Positions 6,633 to 15,264 of a stretch of DNA of 54,847 bases are shown one piece after another. The position numbers and the translations under genes were made by a program. Position 1 is the stretch's first letter. Each line of letters starts with the position of its first letter. The DNA comes from Gammaproteobacteria bacterium (GTDB lineage: Bacteria; Pseudomonadota; Gammaproteobacteria; Burkholderiales; Rhodocyclaceae). The notes below the pieces were generated by a model that was not told the DNA's origin, searched no databases, and saw nothing but the letters and a program-made list of their open reading frames with translations. Where the stretch lies: contig JAHJEO010000012.1 of the NCBI GenBank assembly GCA_018825305.1, positions 1-54,847 on the forward strand, in the 5' to 3' direction.

Positions 6633-8762
6633 TCACATCTTCACCACGGGGATGCGGGCCGGTGCCGCTCTTGCCCGCTTCGCCTTTGACCCAGCCGCAC
6701 CGGTGAACTTGGGTGAACTTTGTGAAGTTGTTTTCCCATGATCCAAGGACGGTGGCGAAGCTGCGGCTCCTGGGACACCAACAAAACGTAGTTCGCAGTG
6801 CACGCCGTCGCGCCGTGGCTTGGAGTCGATGGCTAGATGGATGCCGATCTGGCGCAGGGCTGGCGCGACACGGCGTAGGGAGTCGCCCAAGCCCTTTGGC
6901 GACCTTGGCCAGTAGTCACCACGCTCGACGTTTGGTCTGTAGCAGTCGAGTTTGTCCAGAAGACCTTTGACTGTGCCGGTGTAGGAATTCTTGCCCTTAT
7001 CAACGAACTCCATGCAGGCCACCGATACCGGATTGGAGTCCACAGTTCGGCGGATCGCATCGCGGCGGTGCTGCATATAGAGAGTCAGGAACTCGCCATC
7101 CTTGCCACCCATGGCGCGCGTCATGGCTTCGCCCAGTTGCGCAAAATCAGCCATGCGGGGTCGTTGCGCAGGTGGAATCGACACTGTCGGCAACGCGGCC
7201 AACGTCTTCACGAAAAGATCAAGCAGCGCGCCAAAGATGCCGGGAGCTGCCTCGTTCAAGGCTGCGGTGTGCTCTTCCTCGGTCATGCGCTCCTGGATTA
7301 CTGGAAGGCACAGGGCGATAGCGCGATCCAGGAGGTCGGCACGGGTGATGACCGCACCAATGCCGTTGAGCACCACCGGGTTGTGCGCTTCGATGATGTG
7401 CTCTTCACCATTGGTGTAGAACTGCCGGCCCGCCTGGCCGCCACCGGTAGCGATCGTACATAGTGCATCCGAGAGTTCGGGAGAAATGCCGGAGAGGTTT
7501 TCGAGGGAGATGAGGTGGTTGCTGCCGGCGGCGACATAGACATCTTCGACGCCCTTGGGGCGCCCTCTCAGCATTACTTTGTTGGGGTCGATGAAGGCGC
7601 GTGCGGTCTCCTGGGTTGTGCTCTTGGCACTTCCCTGTTCGCCGATCAACTCCAATACCGGATAAGGGGTGTCCGAGCGGTAACATTCCAACATCCATCC
7701 CAACACCAGCGGACGGTCCTCCGCCGGAATATTGCTCAGGCGCCACAAGGGTTTCAAGTCGCCGCCGGTTACCGGAATCGGCAACGGACGCATGGCCTTG
7801 GTGCGGACGAAGCGCACCGCCGGCAACGTCACAATGCCCCAACCAATTAGGGTAACGAGAACGGCACGCCACTGGTCATCGCATAGGTCAATCCAGCGTC
7901 CGGACTCATTGGCCGCGACACGGAGGGCGGGCGTATGTTCCGCGCCTTCAAACTTGGCAATGCCCGATAGCGCGTTCTGACAAGACTTGAGTGCTTCTGA
8001 TGCCGGCGTTGCCTTGAGGTCGGTATGGGCCAACCAGCCGAGCCATTCACGGAACCCGGTGGAGTCGATACGCCAGTGCTCACGATGGGAGGCTTCCACC
8101 AGCCCTTCCCGGTCAAAGCTAGCGTAGGCGTTGCCATCCGCGTCGTGCCAGAGTTCGCAGCGTTTCGCCGCAAGTTCTGTCAGACGCTTGGCCAGCGAGT
8201 CATCATGGCTACCGCCATCGTCGGCAGTGTGCCTGTCAACCAACGTATCGAGTGTGCCGACGCGAACCGATGAGTTCGCCTGCTTGATGTCGATGCGTGC
8301 GGCTTCGTACTCACGAGGATCGTAGGCTTTGATGATACTGAGGGCTTCCGTCGTGGCCGGCGCGAGGTGAGCTTTGGGATCGTTGACCACGGCAGCCAGC
8401 ACCAGCTCGAGTTCTGCACGGGCAGCTTCGATCTCCCCCAGCTTTCCCGTTTCCCAATTCCACCCCCCTTCTCGGGCGACGAAGAAGATAGTACCGAGCG
8501 TATCCGTAGGTACCATGTACGGTAGGCGGACAATTTCAAGCAGAAAATCGGATAGGCAGTCTGGCCATTGTGGATGTTTGCGAAGTTTGGTCAGAACATG
8601 CTGCATGGCACAGATAAACGTCTTGTCATGCGCAAGGTCATGTAACCGTTGCCGTTCCGGGGAGTTCTCCTTCCAGTCTGTGAATACAAGTTCCCGATAC
8701 CAGTCCTTCAGTTCCTCGGGCCAACCGTAGGCTGGAATATCGAAAAGGTGATCGTTGTTCAT
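6633..8762 (-). CDS. Large P-loop ATPase of the integrative element
   Basis: 709 residues. A Walker A motif, GEQGSAKST, lies at about residues 370-378 and a Walker-B-like LISLENLSG about 40 residues later, followed by RADLLDRAI resembling an AAA+/SF3 arginine-finger region. The N-terminal half is unrecognised; the C-terminus is rich in Ala, Lys and Arg. The layout resembles helicase/primase-associated ATPases (D5/P4 type) found beside integrases on islands, so a role in element replication or maintenance is plausible but unproven. The start at 8762 is chosen because GAAGGGA lies upstream and the N-terminal extension of the open frame overlaps the integrase gene. Confidence 0.65.
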   Translation of the reverse strand: MNNDHLFDIPAYGWPEELKDWYRELVFTDWKENSPERQRLHDLAHDKTFICAMQHVLTKLRKHPQWPDCLSDFLLEIVRLPYMVPTDTLGTIFFVAREGGWNWETGKLGEIEAARAELELVLAAVVNDPKAHLAPATTEALSIIKAYDPREYEAARIDIKQANSSVRVGTLDTLVDRHTADDGGSHDDSLAKRLTELAAKRCELWHDADGNAYASFDREGLVEASHREHWRIDSTGFREWLGWLAHTDLKATPASEALKSCQNALSGIAKFEGAEHTPALRVAANESGRWIDLCDDQWRAVLVTLIGWGIVTLPAVRFVRTKAMRPLPIPVTGGDLKPLWRLSNIPAEDRPLVLGWMLECYRSDTPYPVLELIGEQGSAKSTTQETARAFIDPNKVMLRGRPKGVEDVYVAAGSNHLISLENLSGISPELSDALCTIATGGGQAGRQFYTNGEEHIIEAHNPVVLNGIGAVITRADLLDRAIALCLPVIQERMTEEEHTAALNEAAPGIFGALLDLFVKTLAALPTVSIPPAQRPRMADFAQLGEAMTRAMGGKDGEFLTLYMQHRRDAIRRTVDSNPVSVACMEFVDKGKNSYTGTVKGLLDKLDCYRPNVERGDYWPRSPKGLGDSLRRVAPALRQIGIHLAIDSKPRRDGVHCELRFVGVPGAAASPPSLDHGKTTSQSSPKFTGAAGSKAKRARAAPARIPVVKM

Positions 8763-8778
8763 GACGGAACGGTCCCTT

Positions 8779-10032
8779 CTATCGGGACAACGATGCCAAC
8801 TTTCGTCCCCACTTCTCGAAAGCCGCTTTCCTTTCGGCGAGGTATTCCTGTCGTTGATATACACCGACGATTCCCTGCTGAATATGATTGAGGCAGCGTT
8901 CGATGATGTGGGGTTCGATTCCGAGGTCGCCCATGCGGGAGGCCATGGTACGTCGCAGGTCATGGGGACTCCATTCGCCACCGGCGAGCAAAAGTTTCCC
9001 GGTCTGCGCCGTGCGCCGCTGCAGGGGTTCGCTTCGGATTCGGTCACGAATGGCTTTTGATAAGGACTTGTCGGACATCAGGGTGCCGGGCTTCATGCCG
9101 TTGAGCAAATATGGACCTGGCCGACCAGACTTCAGGACTTCAAGCTGTTTGCGTGCGTAGGCGGACAGGTGGATGAGGTGCTGGCGGCTATTCTTCGAAT
9201 TCTCGGCCGGAATTGTCCAAGTCTTATCTTTGCTGTCGATGTCAGCCCAACGCGCCTTGAGAAGTTCACCGATGCGCGCGCCGGTGGCGAGAAGAAACCG
9301 GATCGAGGCCTGCATGGTCACGTGCAGGCCGCAGTTGCCCAGTTTGTGACTCAGGTCCTTGATCTCGTCATGGTTGAGGTTTCGATCAACCGGCGTTTCC
9401 TTGCCGCCAGCCTGCTTCTTCGATAGGGCCAGGGTCGGATCTGTCTCGACGATGCCACGGCCAAGGCCGTGCCGGAACATCTGGCGCATCAGGGATAGCA
9501 CCATGTTGGCAGTGCGCCGCGCTTTGCGCTCCAGGATTCGGTCGATCACCTGGACGACATGAGGCAGGCGAACATCCTTTGCCTTCATCGAGCCAATGAC
9601 AGGCAAGACGTCGCGCTCGACTGCAGCCTTCACGGCCGTGCCGCCATCCTTGCGGTGGGCGGATAGGTAAACCCGTTCCCAGTCCTCAAAGAGGTCTTTC
9701 ACCGTCTTTTCCATTCTTTCCATCGCCTGCGCGGTCGAGCGAGCGATACGGTCGTTTTCTTCCTTCGCTACAGGGTCGATACCTGATTTCACCAGGGCAC
9801 GGGCTATATTGCGCTTTTCGCGAGCCTGGGCTAGCGTCGTGTCGGGGTATGAACCACAGTTGAAACGACGCTCTTTCCCGCTGAACTGGAAGCGGTAATA
9901 GAAGTTCAAAGAACCGCCTTTGCTGATCGGCAATACACGAACCCACAGGCCACCTCCGTCACCGAGGAGTTGTTCGTCCAGTGCCGGCTTCAGGTTCCGA
10001 AGATGTCTGTCGGTCAGCTTGTTCTCGGCCAT
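8779..10032 (-). CDS. P4-type tyrosine integrase of the tRNA-Pro island
   Basis: 417 residues. The N-terminal arm-binding domain (LTDRHLRNLKP...GGGLWVRV) is of the DUF4102/P4 integrase type. Catalytic residues are Arg253 (TGARIGEL), His357 and Arg360 (SPHDLRRT), His383 and nucleophile Tyr392. It would insert and excise the island at the 3' half of tRNA-Pro(GGG), whose remnant lies 215 bases upstream of the start. The ATG at 10032 (MAENKLTDRH) matches the family start; the open frame extends 46 codons upstream through the attachment region, which is not taken as coding. The ATPase gene follows 16 bases after the stop. Confidence 0.93.
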   Translation of the reverse strand: MAENKLTDRHLRNLKPALDEQLLGDGGGLWVRVLPISKGGSLNFYYRFQFSGKERRFNCGSYPDTTLAQAREKRNIARALVKSGIDPVAKEENDRIARSTAQAMERMEKTVKDLFEDWERVYLSAHRKDGGTAVKAAVERDVLPVIGSMKAKDVRLPHVVQVIDRILERKARRTANMVLSLMRQMFRHGLGRGIVETDPTLALSKKQAGGKETPVDRNLNHDEIKDLSHKLGNCGLHVTMQASIRFLLATGARIGELLKARWADIDSKDKTWTIPAENSKNSRQHLIHLSAYARKQLEVLKSGRPGPYLLNGMKPGTLMSDKSLSKAIRDRIRSEPLQRRTAQTGKLLLAGGEWSPHDLRRTMASRMGDLGIEPHIIERCLNHIQQGIVGVYQRQEYLAERKAAFEKWGRKLASLSR

Positions 10033-10093
10033 GAGATAAATGATGGTTTGGGTTACCCATGCGTTTGTGCAAGGGGTAGCAAAATTGATTTTG

Positions 10094-10115
10094 GCGGTAC
10101 GGTTAGCGGTACGGT
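10094..10115. repeat. Tandem 10-bp direct repeat upstream of the integrase
   Basis: GCGGTACGGT occurs at 10094-10103 and again at 10106-10115, a 12-bp period close to one helical turn. Such spacing suits integrase or regulator binding near the element end. Confidence 0.45.
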
Positions 10116-10133
10116 CTGGAGGCGGCAACGCCT

Positions 10134-10230
10134 GAAACTCAGTGAAACGCACTGGATTGGAATATATCACTAAATCATTTGTAAACAGCGAACTAGTGTG
10201 ACTCGCTGCAACGCGACGAAACTTAGTGAA
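10134..10230. repeat. Direct repeat pair near the attachment site
   Basis: GAAACTCAGTGAA (10134-10146) and GAAACTTAGTGAA (10218-10230) differ at one base. They lie between the integrase gene and the tRNA remnant and are candidate arm-type binding sites. Confidence 0.45.
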
Positions 10231-10246
10231 TTGCCATTAGAATCGT

Positions 10247-10291
10247 ATGGGGTGCAAGGGGTCGCGAGTTCGAATCCCGCCGCCCCGACCA
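10247..10291 (+). pseudogene. 3' half of tRNA-Pro(GGG); attachment-site scar of the island
   Basis: The segment begins ATGGGGTGCAAGG (anticodon loop with GGG) and runs through the variable loop, T-arm (GTTCGAATC) and acceptor 3' strand to CCA. No D-arm or 5' acceptor strand occurs upstream. This is what remains when an element recombines in the anticodon loop of tRNA-Pro(GGG): the crossover region is duplicated at the two ends, and the complete gene should lie at the left end of the island, outside the window. It is unlikely to make a functional tRNA here. Confidence 0.85.
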
Positions 10292-10299
10292 GTAATACC

Positions 10300-10336
10300 A
10301 AGGGTTTCCGGTTAATCGCCGGAAACCCTTTTCTTT
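10300..10336 (+). terminator. Intrinsic terminator behind the tRNA-Pro remnant
   Basis: AAGGGTTTCCGG (10300-10311) pairs with CCGGAAACCCTT (10319-10330) around a 7-base loop, followed by a T-rich run. It lies 8 bases after CCA and was probably the terminator of the original tRNA gene. Confidence 0.8.
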
Positions 10337-10435
10337 TTGTTCTGTCCAGAGTATTCGTTGCCGCGATCTTGTGCAACCCAAGTGCGACTATCCTGCAAGG
10401 TAGAATGCGCATCTTTCCCTGCCGAATTGTTCTGC

Positions 10436-11269
10436 TTGAACGCCGATCTCCATTGCCATTCCACCGTCTCCGACGGCCTGCTCGCGCCGGCCGCAGTGGT
10501 GCGCCGTGCCCATGGCAACGGCGTCGAACTGCTGGCGCTGACTGACCATGACGAGCTCGGCGGTCTCGCCGAGGCGCGGGCCGAGGCGGAGCAGTTGGGA
10601 ATGAAGTTCCTCGACGGCACCGAAGTTTCGGTGTCGTTTGGCGACGACCAGACGGTGCATATCGTCGCGCTCGGCGTCGATCCGGCCAATGTGCCTCTGG
10701 TCGAGGGGCTGGCGCAGGTGCGCGGTGGCCGCGATTCGCGCGCGATGCGAATGGCGGAGGAACTCGACAAGGTCGGGATCCACGGCGCCTACGCAGGTTC
10801 GCTCAAATATGCCGGCAACCCGGCGCTGATCTCGCGCTCGCATTTTGCCCGCTACATCGTCGAACTGGGCCATGCCCGGGATGTCAAGTCGGTGTTTGAC
10901 CACTGGCTGGCCAAGGGCAAGCCTGGTTACGTCTCCCACCCTTGGGCGACCTTCGAGGATGCGATGGGCTGGATTCTCGGCGCCGGCGGCGTCGCGGTCA
11001 TCGCCCATCCCGGCCGCTATCGCCTGTCGAAGGCCGAACTGCAGCAGATGTTCGGCGTGTTCAAGGATCTGGGTGGGCGCGGCATCGAGGTGATCTCGGG
11101 GGCACACAGCGGCGAGATGATCGCCGAATATGCCAACGTGGCGCGCAAGTACGGTTTCCTCGCGTCGCGTGCATCGGACTTCCACGGGCCGGGCGAGAGC
11201 TACGCTGACCTCGGCAAGCTGCCGCACTTGCCGGACGACTTGACGCCGGTCTGGTCCGAGTTTTTCTGA
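10436..11269 (+). CDS. PHP-domain phosphoesterase (YciV/TrpH/RNase AM family)
   Basis: 277 residues of the PHP metal-dependent phosphoesterase family; E. coli YciV (RNase AM) acts as a 5'-3' exonuclease on RNA and short substrates. Metal-ligand motifs are visible in order: DLHCHS near the N-terminus, LTDHDE, the central HFARYIVELGHA region, IAHPGRY, and ASDFHGPGE near the C-terminus. The TTG at 10436 gives the family start (fMet-Asn-Ala-Asp-Leu-His); no strong ribosome-binding site is seen, and TAGAAT at 10401-10406 may be a -10 element. It heads a plus-strand run with yciO and the site-2 protease gene, an order common in betaproteobacteria. Confidence 0.88.
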   Translation: MNADLHCHSTVSDGLLAPAAVVRRAHGNGVELLALTDHDELGGLAEARAEAEQLGMKFLDGTEVSVSFGDDQTVHIVALGVDPANVPLVEGLAQVRGGRDSRAMRMAEELDKVGIHGAYAGSLKYAGNPALISRSHFARYIVELGHARDVKSVFDHWLAKGKPGYVSHPWATFEDAMGWILGAGGVAVIAHPGRYRLSKAELQQMFGVFKDLGGRGIEVISGAHSGEMIAEYANVARKYGFLASRASDFHGPGESYADLGKLPHLPDDLTPVWSEFF

Positions 11270-11275
11270 GTAGCC

Positions 11276-11902
11276 ATGGCCGAGTTCCTGTCCATGCATC
11301 CCGATCAACCACAGCCGCGCCTGATCCGGCAGGCGGCGGAGATCGCGCGTGGCGGCGGGCTGCTGGCCATCCCCACCGATTCAGCCTATGCGCTGGCCGG
11401 CCATATCGGCGATGCCGCGCTGCTCGATCGCATCCGCCGCATTCGCGGCGTCGATGAGCGGCACCATTTCACCCTGATGTGCCGCGACCTGTCCGAGATC
11501 GCGACCTATGCCAAGGTTGATAACGCCCAGTACCGGCTGCTCAAGGCGGCGACGCCCGGCAGCTATACCTTCATCCTCGAAGGCACCAAGGAACTGCCGC
11601 GCCGGGTGCTCCACCCCAAGCGCAAGACCATCGGCCTGCGTGTGCCGAACCATCCGTTGGTGCTGGCCCTGCTGCGGGAGCTGGACGAGCCGATGCTGAC
11701 CTCGACGCTGATCCTGCCCAGCGAATCCGAGCCGCTGTGCGACGCGGAGGACATCCGCGAGCGACTGGACAAGCTGGTCGATCTGATCATCGAGGCTGGC
11801 GGTTGTGGCGCGCAGATGACCACGGTGATCAACCTCGCCGAGGGCGCGCCGCAACTGGTGCGCGAGGGATGCGGCCCGCTGGCGCCGTTCGGGCTGGGCT
11901 GA
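11276..11902 (+). CDS. yciO: YciO/YrdC/Sua5-family protein
   Basis: 208 residues of the Sua5/YciO/YrdC family, which binds nucleotides and RNA. The well-studied members make threonylcarbamoyl-AMP for tRNA t6A. Features include GGGLLAIPTDSAYALAG near the N-terminus and KRKTIGLRVPNHP in the middle. The sequence fits the YciO subgroup, whose exact in vivo role is less clear than that of TsaC. It lies 6 bases after the PHP gene and 4 bases before the protease gene, so the three are probably co-transcribed. Start ATG 11276 assumed; a second Met lies seven codons in. Confidence 0.87.
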   Translation: MAEFLSMHPDQPQPRLIRQAAEIARGGGLLAIPTDSAYALAGHIGDAALLDRIRRIRGVDERHHFTLMCRDLSEIATYAKVDNAQYRLLKAATPGSYTFILEGTKELPRRVLHPKRKTIGLRVPNHPLVLALLRELDEPMLTSTLILPSESEPLCDAEDIRERLDKLVDLIIEAGGCGAQMTTVINLAEGAPQLVREGCGPLAPFGLG

Positions 11903-11906
11903 GTCG

Positions 11907-12566
11907 ATGGAAGGCCTGATCCAGACGCTGGCGATCTACGCCATTCCTGTCATCTTCGCCATCACCCTGCACGAAGCAGCCCACGGTTATGTCGCGCGCC
12001 ATTTCGGCGATCCGACCGCGTGGCAGCAGGGCCGCATCACCCTCAACCCGATACGCCACGTCGATCCGGTCGGCACCATCCTGGTGCCGGTGATGATTCT
12101 GCTCGCCAGCAAGATCGCGGGCTCCAGCGGCATCCTGTTCGGCTGGGCCAAGCCGGTGCCGGTGAATTTTGGCCGCCTGCGCAACCCGAAGAAGGACATG
12201 CTGTGGGTCGCCGCGGCGGGGCCGGGCGCGAACCTGGTGATGGCGCTGGGTTGGGCGCTGTTGTTGAAACTCGCCGTTGCGATGCCGAACAACGCTTACA
12301 GCTATCCGCTGGCCGAAATGGCGCGCGCTGGCGTCAATGTGAATACTGTGCTGATGCTGCTCAACCTGCTGCCGCTGCCGCCGCTCGACGGCGGGCGCAT
12401 CGCGGTGAGCCTGCTGCCGCATCGCGCCGCCTGGAAGTTTGCGCAGATCGAACCCTACGGTTTCGTCATCCTGCTGCTATTGTTGTTCACCGGTCTGCTC
12501 GATTTCTGGCTGATTCCGCTGATGCGGATATTCCTTTCGTTCATCAAGGCGGTTTTCGCCTTCTAA
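11907..12566 (+). CDS. Site-2-protease-family membrane metalloprotease (M50)
   Basis: 219 residues with several membrane segments. The zinc-binding motif HEAAH is at 22-26 inside the first hydrophobic segment, and the second ligand motif, LPLPPLDGG, is at about residues 155-164. These are the hallmarks of the compact FtsH-like M50 membrane proteases that cut within the bilayer; substrates are unknown. It is located between yciO and trpS, a conserved order in many proteobacteria. The stop is 2 bases before the trpS start. Confidence 0.9.
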   Translation: MEGLIQTLAIYAIPVIFAITLHEAAHGYVARHFGDPTAWQQGRITLNPIRHVDPVGTILVPVMILLASKIAGSSGILFGWAKPVPVNFGRLRNPKKDMLWVAAAGPGANLVMALGWALLLKLAVAMPNNAYSYPLAEMARAGVNVNTVLMLLNLLPLPPLDGGRIAVSLLPHRAAWKFAQIEPYGFVILLLLLFTGLLDFWLIPLMRIFLSFIKAVFAF

Positions 12567-12568
12567 CC

Positions 12569-13771
12569 ATGTACGCTGAAAAAGTCCTCTCCGGCATGCG
12601 CCCCACGGGCCGCCTCCATCTCGGCCACTACCACGGCGTGCTCGCCAACTGGATCAAGCTGCAGCACGAGTATCCGTGCCTGTTCTTCGTCGCCGACTGG
12701 CATGCCCTGACCACGAACTACGACGAGCCCGGCACCATCACCCAGAATGCGATGGACATGGTGATCGACTGGCTGGCCGCCGGCGTCGATCCCTCGCAGG
12801 CGACCATTTTCATCCAGTCCAAGGTGCCCGAGCATGCCGAGCTGCACCTGCTGCTATCCATGATGACGCCGCTGGGCTGGCTCGAGCGCGTGCCGACCTA
12901 CAAGGATCAGCAGGAAAAGCTGACCCACAAGGACCTGACGACCTACGGCTTCCTCGGCTACCCGCTGTTGCAGGCCGCCGACATCCTGATCTATCGCGCC
13001 GACAAGGTGCCGGTGGGCGAGGATCAGGTGCCGCACATCGAGTTCACCCGCGAGATCGCGCGCCGCTTCAACCACCTCTACGGCAAGGAGCCGGGCTATG
13101 AGGAGAAGGCCCGGGAGTCGGTGAAGAAGCTCGGCAGCAAGCGCGCCAGGCGCTACGAGGAGTTGCGCAACCGCTACCAGGAGAAGGGCGAGGACGATGC
13201 GCTGGAACAGGCCAAGGAATTGCTGAACGACGCGCAGAACCTGTCGCACGGCGACCGCGAGCGCCTCTTTGGCTATCTCGAAGGCGGCGGCAAGATGATC
13301 CTGGTCGAACCCGGTGCACTGCTCACCCACGCCTCGCGCATGCCGGGGCTGGATGGACAGAAGATGTCCAAGTCCTACGGCAACACCATCGCGCTGCGCG
13401 AGGACGCCGACACCATCACCAAGAAAATCCGCACCATGCAGACCGACCCGCAGCGGGTGCGGCGCACCGATCCGGGCGATCCGGAAAAATGCCCGGTGTG
13501 GGAATTCCACCAGATCTATTCGAACGACGAGGTGAAGTCGTGGGTGCAGGAGGGCTGCCGCTCCGCCGGCATCGGCTGCATCGAATGCAAGCAGCCGGTG
13601 ATCGATGGTGTGCTCAAAGAGCAGGAGCCGATGCGCGAGCGCGCCCGCATGTATGAGGAAGACCCGCTGCTGGTTAAAAACATCGTGGCCGACGGCTGCG
13701 AACGGGCGCGCAAGCTGGCCCAGGAAACCATGCGCGACGTGCGCGAGGCCATCGGCCTCGACTACAGCTGA
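12569..13771 (+). CDS. trpS: Tryptophanyl-tRNA synthetase
   Basis: 400 residues, class I aminoacyl-tRNA synthetase charging tRNA-Trp. The HIGH-like motif is HLGH near residues 17-20, and the KMSKS motif lies at about 265-269 (DGQKMSKSYG). An insertion of about 70 residues before KMSKS (GYEEKARESVKKLGSK...) makes it longer than E. coli TrpS (334 aa), a form seen in other betaproteobacteria. The ATG is 2 bases after the protease stop; the open frame extending into that gene is ignored. scpA follows after 4 bases. Confidence 0.96.
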   Translation: MYAEKVLSGMRPTGRLHLGHYHGVLANWIKLQHEYPCLFFVADWHALTTNYDEPGTITQNAMDMVIDWLAAGVDPSQATIFIQSKVPEHAELHLLLSMMTPLGWLERVPTYKDQQEKLTHKDLTTYGFLGYPLLQAADILIYRADKVPVGEDQVPHIEFTREIARRFNHLYGKEPGYEEKARESVKKLGSKRARRYEELRNRYQEKGEDDALEQAKELLNDAQNLSHGDRERLFGYLEGGGKMILVEPGALLTHASRMPGLDGQKMSKSYGNTIALREDADTITKKIRTMQTDPQRVRRTDPGDPEKCPVWEFHQIYSNDEVKSWVQEGCRSAGIGCIECKQPVIDGVLKEQEPMRERARMYEEDPLLVKNIVADGCERARKLAQETMRDVREAIGLDYS

Positions 13772-13775
13772 AGCG

Positions 13776-14684
13776 ATGACCGCCACCGCCATCGTTCCCA
13801 TTACGCCCTGGCATCCGCTGCCTCTGGCAGGCGATGCCGCCGTGCCGCCAGCGCCGACTTTTTCGGCCGGCGCGGACGAGCCGCATCGGCCCAAGGTCTA
13901 TGGCGAAACGATGCTGGAGATGCCGCGCGATCTTTACATTCCGCCGGACGCGCTGGAGATCATCCTCGAATCCTTCGAGGGCCCGCTCGACCTGCTGCTC
14001 TACCTGATTCGCAAGGCCAACATCAGCGTCCTCGATATTCCGATGGCGCCGCTGACGTTGCAGTACCTCAAGTACATCGAGGACATGCGCCATCACAATC
14101 TGGAACTGGCCGCCGAGTATCTGTTGATGGCGGCGATGCTGATCGAGATCAAGTCGCGCATGTTGTTGCCGCGTCCGCCCAAGACCGACGACGGCGAGCC
14201 GGAGGACCCGCGCGCCGAACTGGTACGGCGCCTGCTCGAATACGAACGCATGAAGGCGGCGGCCAGGGCCATCGACGAGTTGCCGCAGGTGGGACGCGAC
14301 TACGAGTGGGTCTCGGTGTGGATCGCCGACAAGGTGGTCGAGCGTCAGCCCGAGGTCAGCCTCAACGACTTGCAGGTGGCCTGGCTGTCGCTGATGAAAC
14401 AGGCGAAAATAACGGCGCATCACCGCGTGCGTCGTGAAGAACTGTCGGTGCGCGAGCACATGGGCCAGATCCTGCGCCGTCTGAAAGGGCAGGGCTTCGT
14501 CGGATTTGAGAGCCTGTTTGACGTCTCGGCTGGCGTCGCCAGCCTGGTCGTCAGCTTTCTCGCCGTGCTTGAGTTGTCGCGCGAGCTGCTTATCGAGGTG
14601 ACGCAGAACGAGGCGCTGGCGCCGATTTACGTCAGGTCAAGGGAGTCACAGGAGTTTTCCGATGCTGCAACTGTACAAGCCTGA
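13776..14684 (+). CDS. scpA: Segregation and condensation protein A
   Basis: 302 residues, the kleisin subunit that bridges the SMC heads with ScpB in chromosome condensation. The kleisin N-terminal motif [16 protein letters not shown] starts at about residue 67, followed by [13 protein letters not shown], and the C-terminal winged helix is conserved. The first 50 or so residues are an atypical Pro/Ala-rich extension, and a copy of the dispersed 25-bp repeat lies inside it (codons 22-29). A later start cannot be excluded. The 3' end overlaps scpB by 23 bases. The smc gene lies elsewhere in the window, at 35170. Confidence 0.93.
   Translation: MTATAIVPITPWHPLPLAGDAAVPPAPTFSAGADEPHRPKVYGETMLEMPRDLYIPPDALEIILESFEGPLDLLLYLIRKANISVLDIPMAPLTLQYLKYIEDMRHHNLELAAEYLLMAAMLIEIKSRMLLPRPPKTDDGEPEDPRAELVRRLLEYERMKAAARAIDELPQVGRDYEWVSVWIADKVVERQPEVSLNDLQVAWLSLMKQAKITAHHRVRREELSVREHMGQILRRLKGQGFVGFESLFDVSAGVASLVVSFLAVLELSRELLIEVTQNEALAPIYVRSRESQEFSDAATVQA
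13839..13863 (+). repeat. Dispersed 25-bp repeat, copy 1 (in scpA)
   Basis: Perfect match to the consensus GCCGTGYCGCCAGCGCCGAC plus TTTTT. In scpA it encodes A-V-P-P-A-P-T-F. Confidence 0.85.
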
Positions 14685-15264
14685 AGACTACAAGCGCGTG
14701 ATCGAGGCGGCGCTGCTGGTGGCGCCCGATCCGGTGGCGCTGGCCGACCTCAAGCGGCTGTTCGAGGAGGATTTTGACGACGATACCTGGCGCACGCTGC
14801 TCGACGACCTGCGCCGCGACTGGTCGCAGCGCGGCGTCGAACTGGTGCAACTGGCTACCGGCTGGCGCTTCCAGACGCGGCCCGAATACCAGGACTACCT
14901 CGACCGCCTCAAGCATGAGAAGCCGCCGAAGTATTCGCGGGCCGTGCTCGAAACATTGGCGATCATCGCCTATCGCCAGCCGGTGACGCGCGGCGACATC
15001 GAGGACATCCGCGGCGTCGCGGTGTCCCCCAACGTACTAAAGACGCTGGAATCGCGCGGCTGGATCGACACCGTCGGCCACCGCGACGCGCCGGGTCGGC
15101 CGGCACTGCATGCCACGACACGAAAATTTCTCGACGATCTCGGGCTGCGCAGCCTGTCCGAATTGCCGCCACTGACCGAAATCGAACGGGTGATGGAACT
15201 TGGAAACACGCAACCCCCAGAGCAAGAAGAAGCCGCCGAAACCGTCGTCGAGCCGCAAGCGTAG
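14662..15264 (+). CDS. scpB: Segregation and condensation protein B
   Basis: 200 residues with two winged-helix domains, the ScpA/SMC partner. Conserved blocks include [16 protein letters not shown] at the start and [20 protein letters not shown]-type sequence in the middle (here [20 protein letters not shown]). A good ribosome-binding site (CAGGAG) lies inside the end of scpA, which overlaps by 23 bases, and the 3' end overlaps rluB by 65 bases, so all three are likely translated as one unit. Confidence 0.94.
   Translation: MLQLYKPEDYKRVIEAALLVAPDPVALADLKRLFEEDFDDDTWRTLLDDLRRDWSQRGVELVQLATGWRFQTRPEYQDYLDRLKHEKPPKYSRAVLETLAIIAYRQPVTRGDIEDIRGVAVSPNVLKTLESRGWIDTVGHRDAPGRPALHATTRKFLDDLGLRSLSELPPLTEIERVMELGNTQPPEQEEAAETVVEPQA

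Noticed and set aside
10033-10170. 46-codon N-terminal extension of the P4-type integrase
   Set aside because: It runs through direct repeats near the attachment site and does not resemble the integrase N-terminus, which begins at MAENKLTD.
12020-12568. Long N-terminal extension of trpS through the site-2 protease gene
   Set aside because: The protease gene is clear in its own frame, and TrpS starts at MYAEKVLSG right after it.
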